Assembly (NCBI GenBank): GCA_035642125.1
Contig: DASQSZ010000257.1
Span: 1 to 29,340, forward strand
DNA: 29,340 bases
Direction of reading: 5' to 3'
Origin: CALAED01 sp937891035
Lineage (GTDB): Bacteria > Actinomycetota > Actinomycetes > Streptosporangiales > Streptosporangiaceae
Notes under the pieces: generated by a model
Databases searched by the model: none
What the model saw: only the letters and a program-made list of their open reading frames with translations
Told to the model about the DNA's origin: nothing
Position numbers and translations under genes: made by a program
Shown here: piece by piece, positions 16,041-23,788 of the stretch
Layout of the letters: each line of letters starts with the position of its first letter
Numbering within the stretch: position 1 is the stretch's first letter

Positions 16041-17489
16041 ATGCCTGGTTTCGTAGGCCGGGAACGCGAACTCCGCCTGCTCGATCGTCACCTCAGCTGG
16101 GTGCGGCGAGGCGGCGGAGACAGCCGCGGGCGCGCCATCCTGCTTCGTGGACGCCGGCGTGTCGGCAAGTCGCGTCTCGTCGATATCTTCTGCGGCCGCG
16201 CCGACGTGCCGTACACCGTGCACCAGGCCACCAGGGGTGAGCGAGCGGAAACTGAGCGGGCCAGGTTCGCCGCATCTGTGCTCCGGTCGAACCTGCCGGA
16301 CCGCCGGCTACTCGAAGGAGTGCGGCTCGACAGCTGGGACGCGGCGCTTCGCCAGTTGGCCGCGATCTTGCCCACGGACACACCGAGCATCGTGGTCATC
16401 GATGAGCTGCCTTGGCTGCTCGAACAAGACCCGGCGGCTGAAGGCACGCTGCAAACAGTCTGGGATCGCGAACTGAGCCGCAAGCCCGTTCTGCTCATCC
16501 TCATCGGCAGCGACTTGGCCATGATGGAAGCGTTGTCCGTCTATGGTCGGCCATTTCACCAGCGAGCGGCGGAGATGGTGCTATCGCCGCTCAGCCCACA
16601 CGACGTTATGACGATGACAGGCCTGCCTGCGGCGGATGCCTTCGACGCCTACCTCATTACCGGCGGGCTGCCGCTGATCTGCCAGGAATGGCAGGAGGGC
16701 TGGACCCGGCGTGAGTTCCTCCAATATGCCTTGGACGACCCCACTTCCCCGCTCCTCGTCTCAGGCGAACGTGTACTGGCCGCTGAGTTTCCCGTGGCCC
16801 TTCAGGCACGTCATGTCATGTCCGCCATCGGCTCCGGAGAGCGGACCTTTGGCAATATCGCCGCGAAGGCCGGCGGCGGCGCGGCAGCGACGCTGCCGGC
16901 CGGATCGCTCAGCCCCGTTCTGCGCACCTTGGCGGACAAACGGCTCGTCGCCGTGGATACTCCGTTGTCCACAAGGCCGGGACACCGCGACCGGCGATAT
17001 CGCGTGCTTGACTCCTACCTGCGCTTTTGGCTGTCGTTCCTCGAAAGAGGAATCCCCCAGGTTGAGCGAGGACGCGGCGATCTGGTCGCCGAGTGCGTCG
17101 AGGAGAACTGGACGTCTTGGCGTGGGCGCGCGATCGAACCGGTCGTACGGGAGGCACTCGGTCGCCTGATGCCGCATCGCGAATTGCCGGGCGTGCGCGT
17201 CGTCGGCGGCTGGTGGAACCGCACCAACAATCCCGAGGTCGACCTTGTCGGGGCGGACAAAGAGGCGCCGGCACAATCCATCGGCTTCGTCGGATCGATT
17301 AAGTGGCTCGAGAGCGCTCCGTTCGGCAACCGTGAGTTCGCCGTGCTCGCCCGCGACGCCCAGGCAGTGCCGGGAACCAATGATCGAACGCCTCTTATCG
17401 CGGCGGCCAGAGCCGGATTCGCCACGACGGGACTGCAGGTCGCGCTCGGACCAGAACAACTCATGGAGGCGTGGGCACCAACTAAATGA
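16041..17489 (+). CDS. ATPase_2/DUF234 family P-loop ATPase
   Basis: A 482-aa cytoplasmic protein of the archaeal-type ATPase family (ATPase_2 plus DUF234). ATG 16041 has GAGGGGAA directly upstream. The start MPGFVGRERELRLL is the usual 'FVGRE' motif before the P-loop. Walker A is GRRRVGKS (37-44) and Walker B is IVVIDE (117-122), followed by the sensor strand LLILIGSD. A winged-helix region (about 260-330) ends with YRVLDSYLRFWLSFL. The C-terminal DUF234 part has a PD-(D/E)xK-like layout: RGRAIEPVVREAL, NPEVDLVG and GSIKW, where the last motif has Ser in place of the usual acidic residue. Function is unknown; nuclease-linked roles have been proposed for the family. Its 3' end is duplicated at 21515-21609. 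Confidence 0.85.
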   Translation: MPGFVGRERELRLLDRHLSWVRRGGGDSRGRAILLRGRRRVGKSRLVDIFCGRADVPYTVHQATRGERAETERARFAASVLRSNLPDRRLLEGVRLDSWDAALRQLAAILPTDTPSIVVIDELPWLLEQDPAAEGTLQTVWDRELSRKPVLLILIGSDLAMMEALSVYGRPFHQRAAEMVLSPLSPHDVMTMTGLPAADAFDAYLITGGLPLICQEWQEGWTRREFLQYALDDPTSPLLVSGERVLAAEFPVALQARHVMSAIGSGERTFGNIAAKAGGGAAATLPAGSLSPVLRTLADKRLVAVDTPLSTRPGHRDRRYRVLDSYLRFWLSFLERGIPQVERGRGDLVAECVEENWTSWRGRAIEPVVREALGRLMPHRELPGVRVVGGWWNRTNNPEVDLVGADKEAPAQSIGFVGSIKWLESAPFGNREFAVLARDAQAVPGTNDRTPLIAAARAGFATTGLQVALGPEQLMEAWAPTK

Positions 17490-17606
17490 TGGCTGGATTT
17501 ATTACCGGACCAGGGACGAGGTCGAAGAAGGCGGCGATGCGCCAGGGCACCGGCATGTCGGCGGTCAGGCGCCGACGCACGTCGCCAGCGGCGCCCCAGG
17601 CGCGTA
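17394..17606. repeat. Left copy of a direct repeat flanking the sensor-NTPase pair
   Basis: It covers the last 95 bases of the DUF234 ATPase gene and the transglutaminase stub. By eye, 17400-17489 matches 21521-21609 with about 13 substitutions and one base missing in the right copy. 17502-17606 matches about 21697-21805, including an almost identical 21-base block at 17519-17539. Compared with the right copy, about 80 bases between the two matching blocks are missing. Confidence 0.75.
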
Positions 17607-17612
17607 CCGGAC
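17482..17612 (-). pseudogene. C-terminal stub of a transglutaminase-like gene
   Basis: On the minus strand this reads VRAWGAAGDVRRRLTADM followed by PWRIAAFFD, ending at TAG 17484-17482. It matches the C-terminal end of the intact protein at 23788-21638 (ARAWAAAGDVRRRLHAGM, PRRVAAFFD). Nothing upstream of about 17612 continues the family; the stop of the binding-protein gene follows at 17627. The stub overlaps the last codons of the DUF234 ATPase gene, implying that the two intact genes were once convergent and overlapping. Confidence 0.75.
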
Positions 17613-17626
17613 GCGAAATCCCGAGG

Positions 17627-19111
17627 CTATGGCACTGCCGTATCCGATCCGGTCGGCGGTACGCCTCGGGGAGCCGAGACCTCCACCAAAACGACGCTGC
17701 CGTTGGGTCGCAGGCGAAGGATGGGCACGGCCTTGTTGCGCGGATCTCCGTTGTTCGCGAACGAGATGAAACCACTAGCACCGGGTACCTCCTGCGGGTG
17801 CTCCATTTGACGGAACATCCTCGTCACCGCCTCGCCGGTGATCGTTCCGTCATTGGCGGCGGCCATCCTGACGCCTTGAACCGCACTCAACACAGCGTCA
17901 TGCGCCATGATTGCCTGACCGTCCTCCCGAGGATCCTCATGGAACCACTGGTCGAGGAGCCCGCCCGCGCGCACCTGCTTGGCCGCAGCGGGGTTGACGG
18001 CCTTGTTGTCCTTTTGACCCAGGTCTGGATGAGCGAGACCGGTATAGAGAACGTCGATCCCGCTGCCGGCTGCCTTGGCCAGCTCGAAAGGGGTGACATT
18101 TGTGGTGTCGTCTCCGGCCATCACGGTGAACCTTTGCTCCGGGCAGGTCCGGTTGGACAGCGCATCTAGGAAGTGAGTGAGGTGAACGCCACGACCGGCA
18201 AAAAAGACCATCTCGGGCTTCTGGTTGCACAACGGCCCGGTCATCCAGCGCAGCTCATTCTTCCATGAGTTCTGTCCGGAGTCGTACGTCGAAGTCTCGC
18301 CGACCAGTCGATGGCCTGCCCTATCTGGGAACACCTTGCTGAACTCCTCGCCCAGCGTCTTGGCGTAGAGGTTGCCTTCGGCCTCGTCCTGGATCACCAG
18401 CGCGGTTTTGGTGCCGCTCCGCTTGAGATAGGCGGCCGCAGCGTGGGCTTCGTCCCTGTTGGTCGGGGCAACTCGGACCAAGCCGGGGATGTCACTAAGG
18501 TTGGTGGCGGTTATGACGCTGCCGACCATCGCCAGTTTGTGCTCGGCCAGCCGCTTCATCGCCGCACGGGTCACATCGGTGCTGGAACCGAGACCTGCTA
18601 CCGCCACGAGCCGGTCATCGGAGTCCTTGAGCTCGGCCAGCCTCTCGACGGTGTACTCCCACTGCTCGGCTTTGCTGCCCACGTTCGCCACCAACAACCG
18701 GATCTTTGGCTCACCGTCCTGGTCACCTTGATTGTTGCGGTATTGGGCCAGGTAGGCGCCCTCCAGTTCACGCCGAACGGATTCCGGGGAGTTGCTGTCG
18801 TCGTCAGTGAGGGTGAAGGACGTCATATACGCCACGCTGACGTACTCTTTTTTGGCGTCCTTGATCCTCTTGTTTTCCGCATAAATCTTGTCCTCGACTT
18901 TAGCGAGGTGCTCGCTAAAGTGAAACGAGCCATCCGTGACCCCCACGCATTCGCCATGCTGACCTTGTTTGGCGACGCCGTCTGCGCAGGCCTTCAGCGA
19001 GCGGAAACCCCAGAATCCGGCGATTCCGGTGACCAGCAGTATCGCCAGAGCGGTAGAACCCCAGCGCAGGGTCCTCATGTTTATCAGCTTCTTTAACGGC
19101 ACGTCACTCAC
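17627..19111 (-). CDS. Membrane-anchored LivJ-type (type I periplasmic-binding) protein, no ABC partner
   Basis: A 494-aa protein with a short cytoplasmic N-terminus, one membrane helix (about 17-36) and a large outside domain; there is no lipobox. GTG 19111 is chosen because it overlaps the stop of the NTPase gene (GTGA); ATG 19078 is an alternative. After a linker rich in charged residues the ectodomain follows the branched-chain amino-acid binding fold: VSVAYMTSF, a long RRELEGAYLAQ helix, VAVAGLGSSTDV, LAMVGSVITATNL, LVRVAPTNRDEA, TALVIQDEAEG and MVFFAGRG. It ends with a second-lobe region and GSVVLVEVSAP. Four cysteines in the outside part (Cys42 and Cys55 near the membrane, two in the second lobe) could form disulfides. 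There is no permease or ABC ATPase nearby, so a sensor role coupled to the NTPase is more likely than transport (inference). Confidence 0.8.
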   Translation of the reverse strand: MSDVPLKKLINMRTLRWGSTALAILLVTGIAGFWGFRSLKACADGVAKQGQHGECVGVTDGSFHFSEHLAKVEDKIYAENKRIKDAKKEYVSVAYMTSFTLTDDDSNSPESVRRELEGAYLAQYRNNQGDQDGEPKIRLLVANVGSKAEQWEYTVERLAELKDSDDRLVAVAGLGSSTDVTRAAMKRLAEHKLAMVGSVITATNLSDIPGLVRVAPTNRDEAHAAAAYLKRSGTKTALVIQDEAEGNLYAKTLGEEFSKVFPDRAGHRLVGETSTYDSGQNSWKNELRWMTGPLCNQKPEMVFFAGRGVHLTHFLDALSNRTCPEQRFTVMAGDDTTNVTPFELAKAAGSGIDVLYTGLAHPDLGQKDNKAVNPAAAKQVRAGGLLDQWFHEDPREDGQAIMAHDAVLSAVQGVRMAAANDGTITGEAVTRMFRQMEHPQEVPGASGFISFANNGDPRNKAVPILRLRPNGSVVLVEVSAPRGVPPTGSDTAVP

Positions 19112-21105
19112 CACCCGTCCGCGCACGTCGGGGGATGCCGCCAGCTGCGGTAGCGGTCAGCCTGGTTGTACAGGGTCACGATGTCGCTTCCCTTCAATTC
19201 CGCAAGGTGGTTAAATTTGCTCGCGATCACGTCACCAAGCCGCATCCCAGGATCGCCGAGTGGATCACTCCAGATCCACCGGGCTACAACCAAACTCCGG
19301 ATGATCGAAAACGCCGTTACCGCAGGCTCGGGATACTGAGGTGTGAGGTCGGCAAGTAAGGCCAGCGGCTCGCGATCTGAGCGGAGTCGGTTAGGCGCTG
19401 AGGTGATCAGGTCGAATTCGTCGACCCAATCGGCTGCATCCGCCTGGTGGAACCGGTCGACGAGGAACTCGACGACCAGGTTCGTCTCTCCGCTTGCGAG
19501 CCGGTGGTACATCGCCTCCACGTCGTCGCCGCTCTGGTCGAATTGTTCGGTGAGCTGATGATGTGCGTCCTTCCATTCCTCTGGCTCGGTGGCAAGTTCC
19601 CACAATAAGAGCCGGCGCAGCCACGGGTGCAGGCCGGGTGGCGAGCCTTCAGGACTGAACAACAGCCAACGCGCCCGGACGGTATTGAACAGGGATTCTC
19701 TTTCGTCGCCGACCGCCCCGCCTGCTAAGACCTGTATGCCGACCGACAGGTCTCGGGCGGCGGCAGAACGAGCGAGTGCGGCGCGCTGCTCCGCAGGGAA
19801 ATCGCCTAGCATATGGTCCAAAGCGAGCCGGACAAGCGTGTGGCCTTCATGGTGCAGGAACTCAGGACGGTCGGGTCCGGTTCGTACGACATGGTTGGGG
19901 AGATCGCGTAGCCACAAATCCCGGTTGACAGGGTCGTTTACGGAGGGGTTGGGGAGATCGAGCACCTCTAGCACACGGTGCACTGCCCAAGGCAGTCCGC
20001 AGGTAAGCCGATGTACGAAGGGGGCAAGATCAGCATGACGCGGCGACTCAACGTCGATCCGCGTACGCACCTCGTCTAAGGTGAGATCGCGAAGGCCGAT
20101 CGGATACCACCATGAATCGTTGCTCTCATGGCCAGATCGACGCTTTGTCCAGTCCCCGAGGGATGCCTGATCAGGTGCTCGCGCAATCCAAGGCCATTGA
20201 TCGCCAGTCGACGTACCCCAGGCGCGCAACCAGCGGTGCGTGCTGCCGACGACGACCAGCGGATCGCACGGCGCGTCGTTAACCACTGCGTCATGCCGCG
20301 CGTAGACCATCAGATCGAGGAAACGCTGCCCGGCATTGGTCTGGCAGTTGTCCAGCAGGACCAGAAAGGAGTGTGCGGACAAGTGCCGGTCGGCGTTTTG
20401 CCACAGATCTGTGAGGAACGCCGCGAAGAGCACTCGGTCCAGCGCCGCCTTCTGCCTCTCGTCGCCGGTATGTCGCCACTGGTTGAGCTCGACGAGCGTG
20501 TCCCACGGGTCGGTGCAGTTCGGCACGAGCCGATTCTCCTTATACCACCTGAGGCCGCGATTGAATATGAAAGGCAGTCGACCGCGTCCAGCGTCACGCA
20601 TCAGGGTGGCGACGACTTCTGGAGTGCCGGGAGGGAGGCCGAGTGCGTTGCCCGCCACCGTGACGAAGGCACTCAGGTAGTCGCCATGGCTCTTTTCCGC
20701 GCTGCGCAGACGCCCGTGCAGCATGGACTTAATGTCCCGCCGTCCGATTCCCCGGTTGGCCATCTGCAGTTCCTGGTCGGAGGCGAGCAGGCCAAGGATC
20801 AACCGGGGGAATCGCACGCTGCGGTACTCGGGGATCTTGCGTTCGAGATGCCTGGCGATCAACGCGAGAGCGTAGCGGGGAAGGAGATCGTTGCCGGACT
20901 CGAAGTTGAGGTACGCGAGCGGGACGCGGCGTCCCCGGCGTCCGAACTGACTCATGATCGCGGTATGGACGTTGCTGGCACCGCTGCCCTTTGATCCCAC
21001 CATCATGATCACTGGGCGCTCGGTACCGAGCGATTGGCGGACGCAATCGTTGACAAGAGAGAGGATCCCGTTGCGCCCGCGTAGGCTCACTCCGCCGTCC
21101 GTCAC
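19108..21105 (-). CDS. Large P-loop NTPase-like (STAND-like) protein with degenerate Walker A
   Basis: A 665-aa soluble protein. GTG 21105 is firmly supported by GGAGGAGG five bases upstream; the frame is open to 21339 but that part looks non-coding. It opens with SLRGRNGILSLVND, the 'R-G-R' lead-in of AAA/STAND proteins. Then comes VGSKGSGASN (36-45) at the P-loop position, where the usual GK[ST] reads GAS. A Walker B-like FLVLLDN lies at 247-253, followed by a sensor strand PLVVVGSTHRW. Then come winged-helix-like and helical regions to the end (GLPWAVHRVLEVLDL, AEQRAALARSAA, HPWLRRLLLWEL). There is no membrane segment or recognised effector domain. Its stop overlaps the start of the binding-protein gene, so the two proteins are made together. 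Function unknown; a cytoplasmic signalling partner of the anchored receptor is inferred. Confidence 0.75.
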   Translation of the reverse strand: MTDGGVSLRGRNGILSLVNDCVRQSLGTERPVIMMVGSKGSGASNVHTAIMSQFGRRGRRVPLAYLNFESGNDLLPRYALALIARHLERKIPEYRSVRFPRLILGLLASDQELQMANRGIGRRDIKSMLHGRLRSAEKSHGDYLSAFVTVAGNALGLPPGTPEVVATLMRDAGRGRLPFIFNRGLRWYKENRLVPNCTDPWDTLVELNQWRHTGDERQKAALDRVLFAAFLTDLWQNADRHLSAHSFLVLLDNCQTNAGQRFLDLMVYARHDAVVNDAPCDPLVVVGSTHRWLRAWGTSTGDQWPWIARAPDQASLGDWTKRRSGHESNDSWWYPIGLRDLTLDEVRTRIDVESPRHADLAPFVHRLTCGLPWAVHRVLEVLDLPNPSVNDPVNRDLWLRDLPNHVVRTGPDRPEFLHHEGHTLVRLALDHMLGDFPAEQRAALARSAAARDLSVGIQVLAGGAVGDERESLFNTVRARWLLFSPEGSPPGLHPWLRRLLLWELATEPEEWKDAHHQLTEQFDQSGDDVEAMYHRLASGETNLVVEFLVDRFHQADAADWVDEFDLITSAPNRLRSDREPLALLADLTPQYPEPAVTAFSIIRSLVVARWIWSDPLGDPGMRLGDVIASKFNHLAELKGSDIVTLYNQADRYRSWRHPPTCADGW

Positions 21106-21197
21106 GTAACCTCCTCCACCGGTCGGAGAAAGGATTTTTCCATCATTGCATCGTAGATGCGCCAAATACTGACAACCGGGGCATAGTTCCGTGTTTG

Positions 21198-21282
21198 CCG
21201 ATGATCCCGACGTCGGCGGCGCACGACCGATCAGCTGGGCGCCGATCTTCCGGCGTAGTACGCCGACCCGCGACCGATGATC
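21198..21282 (-). promoter_or_regulatory. Repeat-rich control region upstream of the NTPase gene
   Basis: CCGATGATC occurs at 21198-21206 and 21274-21282, and the shorter CCGATC at 21227-21232 and 21242-21247. Two perfect palindromes lie between them: CCGACGTCGG (21207-21216) and CGGCGTA-G-TACGCCG (21251-21265). No good -35/-10 pair stands out. The density of dyads suggests a regulated promoter for the pair. Confidence 0.4.
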
Positions 21283-21360
21283 TTCCGCAGTGAGGACATA
21301 TCGGATGACACACCGAGGGGAGCGCCCGCGTTGAGGCACTCTGTCGGGGATCTTAAGAAT

Positions 21361-21377
21361 GGCCGGTTATGCCGGCC
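21361..21377 (-). terminator. Possible terminator of the transglutaminase operon
   Basis: GGCCGG (21361-21366) and CCGGCC (21372-21377) enclose TTATG. Read on the minus strand the stem is followed by ATTCTT. It lies about 260 bases after the transglutaminase stop and before the NTPase control region. Weak T run, so tentative. Confidence 0.35.
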
Positions 21378-21380
21378 TTA

Positions 21381-21513
21381 GCGCCATCAACACCATCGAG
21401 ATCCAGGTCGGCGGCCGTACCGTCACTCCGCCGACCCACTTCCCGACGACCTCCGCGACATCCTCGACCGCATCCACGGACGTTCAGGTGCGCACTACCT
21501 GTCGCAACTGAGG
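21381..21513 (+). pseudogene. Decayed coding segment of unknown origin, one frameshift
   Basis: One frame reads INTIEIQVGGRTVTP and, after a shift of one base near 21430, another reads DPLPDDLRDILDRIHGRSGA followed by HYLSQL. Joined, they look like the end of a soluble protein, but I do not recognise the family and there is no start codon with a ribosome site. It stops being protein-like where homology to the DUF234 ATPase gene begins. Confidence 0.4.
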
Positions 21514-21514
21514 C

Positions 21515-21609
21515 CTTATAGCGGTGGCCAGAGTCGGATTCGCCACGACGGGATTGCACTCGCGTTGGGGCCTGGGCAGCTCATGGAGGCGTGGGCACCA
21601 TCCAAATGA
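21515..21609 (+). pseudogene. 3' remnant of a DUF234 ATPase gene
   Basis: LIAVARVGFATTGLH in one frame and LGPGQLMEAWAPSK plus stop in another match the end of the intact ATPase (IAAARAGFATTGLQVALGPEQLMEAWAPTK, split here by one missing base near 21560). About 450 upstream codons are absent. It stands convergent to the intact transglutaminase-like gene, the mirror image of the situation at 17400-17612. Confidence 0.75.
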
Positions 21610-21805
21610 CGGCTGGATTCCCCTATCCCGGCCTCGATCAGGACGTACGGACGGTCGGGGGCGAGCCGCTGCCCGATCGGCGCCGGGGTGAGCCGGTGTA
21701 TCGGAACAGGGGACGCGGGTCGAAGAAGGCGGCGACGCGGCGGGGCGCCGACATGCCGGCGTGCAGTCGCCGGCGCACGTCACCGGCGGCCGCCCAAGCG
21801 CGGGC
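21515..21805. repeat. Right copy of the direct repeat flanking the sensor-NTPase pair
   Basis: Same orientation as 17394-17606. It contains the ATPase 3' remnant, about 80 bases of the transglutaminase C-terminal tail that the left copy lacks, and the matching transglutaminase end with the block at about 21719-21739. The two copies bracket roughly 3.9 kb holding the sensor-NTPase pair and the decayed segment at 21381. Confidence 0.75.
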
Positions 21806-23788
21806 TTGGTCGTCCGCGGCGCGCTCATCCGGGGCGAAGGCCGCCGCGTCGACCAGCGCCGCCAGCCGCGAGATCTCCTGCGGGTTCGGCGCCAGCCGGA
21901 CGACCTCGCCCGTGGTGAGCGCCGGGCTCACGGCCAAGCCGGCCTCCCTGAGCCGGTCCGTCGTCTCCCACCAGGCGCCCAGGATGGCGCGGCGCGGGGA
22001 CCGGTCGCGCCGCCGGCGGGCACGCCGGGCCGCCTTGGCCGCCGGCGCGGTGAAGACGAGCGCGAGCAGGCCGGCCACCACGAGCAGCCAGGTCGGCACC
22101 GACCCGCCCTCCGGCCCGGGTCCGGCTTCGGCCGGCGCACCGCTCGCCGAACCGGCGCGCGACGCGCTTTGGCGCTGCCCACCGGGCGGGCTACGCAACG
22201 GATCGTCCTGCTGCCCTGCCTGCGGCACGGTACGGGGCGGAGCCTCGGCGGGGATGCCGATCGTATTGGACCGGGGACTGGGGTCGAGGGTCACCCAGCC
22301 GAGGCCGGCGAACCGGACCTCGGCCCAGGCGTCGACGTCGCGACCTTCGACCCGGAAGGAGCTCCCCTCATACGATCGTGGCCGAAATCCCATCACCACT
22401 CGCGCGTCCATGCCCAGATGGCGGGCCATGACCGCGAAGGCGCTGGCGTATTGCTCGCTCGTGCCCCGCCCGCTGCGCAGCAGGTTCTGGATCTGGTAGT
22501 AGCCGTGCCCGCCGGGCACGTCCGGGGCCTGGTCGTAGTGGAATTCGCCGCTGTTTTTGAAGCGTTTATAAAGGGCCGTCAATGCGTCGTACCCGGATGG
22601 CCTTCCGGCGACCGTCCGCGCCACCCAGCCCCGGATGAAAACGGTCGGTGGAGAGGGGAGCGGCTCGCCCGCGGCCGCCGGACGGGCATCGCGCAGGTCC
22701 GCGGCCCGCACGTCGTTGACCACGGACTCCGCGGCGTACTGCGCCGGCGTCGGCCTCCGGTCGGGAATCGCCACGTCACCGGTCACCTCGTCCACGCCCA
22801 ATCCCGATACGGAGATGCGCGTGGCCCGGCCCGCGGTCACCAGCCAGCCCAGGCAGTTCGGCCCCGCGCTGATGCGCACCTGCTGGCTTACCGTCACCGG
22901 CCGGACCGCGGCGGGCGAGGCGTCGGGCAGCCGTTTGCCGGCCAGCCGGTAGTCGCCGGCCACCGTCCAGTACGAACCGTCGAAATGAGTGAGGGTGGCC
23001 AGCCGGAGCGGCCCGCTCGCCCGGGACGTGGTGCCGGTCAGCCGCAGGCGTAGGTCACCGTCGCGCAGCGCGTTGTACCGCTGCAACGGGCTGGTGTCGC
23101 CACACGGCCGGACGCGCGCGTCGACAAGGGTACGCGCGTCAGCGGGCGACCCGCCCGGAGCGCGGGGCCCGATCACGACGGCGGCGAAGATCGCCCCGGC
23201 CCCGATCGCCGTGGCCGCGATGAGCGCCGCCGGCCGCGGCCGGCGCCCCCCGCCGGTGAAGAGCAGCGCCACCACGAGGGCGAGGATGGCGGGAAGGTAC
23301 CAGCCGGGCAGCGGACCGACGGCCGCCCCGAGCCCTTGCGCGGCGAACAGGCAGACCAGTGGCGGGCCGACCGGCGCGAGCGCGTTCCGCGCGTACGCGG
23401 CGAGCAGTCCGGCCAGAAGGGTCGCCCACCCCGCGGCGACCGCGACCGCCGCCACCGACGCGGCCGATGGATCAGCGGGCAGCGCCCCGGTGAGCAGCAG
23501 CGACGGGCCGTTCAGCGCGGTCAGCCCGGCGCCGGTCACGCCCGTGGCGACCGCCACCACGATGATGGTGCCGCCGACCGCCATGAGCGTCGGCGACAGC
23601 CGCGGCATCAGCACCGCGATGAGCGCCACCACCGTGGCTGATCCGGTGGCCGCGCCGATCGGCACGAGGAGTACGCCGAGATCGCCCGGCGCCGGCCCGC
23701 CGTCGCCGAAGAGGCCGAAGACCGGGCCGAAGGCGAACCCGGCGAGCATGCCGAGGACCCCGGCCAAGGCCACTTTGACGAATCTCAT
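21638..23788 (-). CDS. Transglutaminase-like membrane protein (TgpA type), catalytic Cys and His replaced
   Basis: A 716-aa integral membrane protein of the DUF3488/transglutaminase-core/DUF4129 type. ATG 23788 overlaps the DUF58 stop by four bases (ATGA). The first 210 residues form about six membrane helices. An outside region follows with the transglutaminase core at about 390-505, then a Pro/Gly/Ser-rich linker, another membrane helix (TWLLVVAGLLALVF) and a basic cytoplasmic tail. At the nucleophile position the sequence is GTSEQYASAFA (Ser444), where active members have Cys. The usual HAW motif is DAWAEV (Asp486); only Asp502 (LDPSP) remains of the triad. The protein is therefore probably not a classical enzyme and may bind peptide or cell wall. 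It is the last gene of the PASTA-kinase-MoxR-DUF58 operon. Its 3' end is duplicated as a stub at 17482. Confidence 0.88.
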   Translation of the reverse strand: MRFVKVALAGVLGMLAGFAFGPVFGLFGDGGPAPGDLGVLLVPIGAATGSATVVALIAVLMPRLSPTLMAVGGTIIVVAVATGVTGAGLTALNGPSLLLTGALPADPSAASVAAVAVAAGWATLLAGLLAAYARNALAPVGPPLVCLFAAQGLGAAVGPLPGWYLPAILALVVALLFTGGGRRPRPAALIAATAIGAGAIFAAVVIGPRAPGGSPADARTLVDARVRPCGDTSPLQRYNALRDGDLRLRLTGTTSRASGPLRLATLTHFDGSYWTVAGDYRLAGKRLPDASPAAVRPVTVSQQVRISAGPNCLGWLVTAGRATRISVSGLGVDEVTGDVAIPDRRPTPAQYAAESVVNDVRAADLRDARPAAAGEPLPSPPTVFIRGWVARTVAGRPSGYDALTALYKRFKNSGEFHYDQAPDVPGGHGYYQIQNLLRSGRGTSEQYASAFAVMARHLGMDARVVMGFRPRSYEGSSFRVEGRDVDAWAEVRFAGLGWVTLDPSPRSNTIGIPAEAPPRTVPQAGQQDDPLRSPPGGQRQSASRAGSASGAPAEAGPGPEGGSVPTWLLVVAGLLALVFTAPAAKAARRARRRRDRSPRRAILGAWWETTDRLREAGLAVSPALTTGEVVRLAPNPQEISRLAALVDAAAFAPDERAADDQARAWAAAGDVRRRLHAGMSAPRRVAAFFDPRPLFRYTGSPRRRSGSGSPPTVRTS

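Noticed and set aside
17486..18169. A 227-codon plus-strand frame after the DUF234 ATPase
   Set aside because: It is antisense to the end of the binding-protein gene and to the transglutaminase stub, and has no domain features.
21106..21339. An N-terminal extension of the NTPase-like protein
   Set aside because: GGAGGAGG before GTG 21105 fixes the start, and the upstream frame covers palindromes and repeat motifs typical of a control region.
17394..21805. A transposon or insertion sequence as carrier of the receptor-NTPase pair
   Set aside because: No transposase or integrase, no terminal inverted repeats and no short target-site duplication were seen; the flanking repeats are gene ends in direct orientation.
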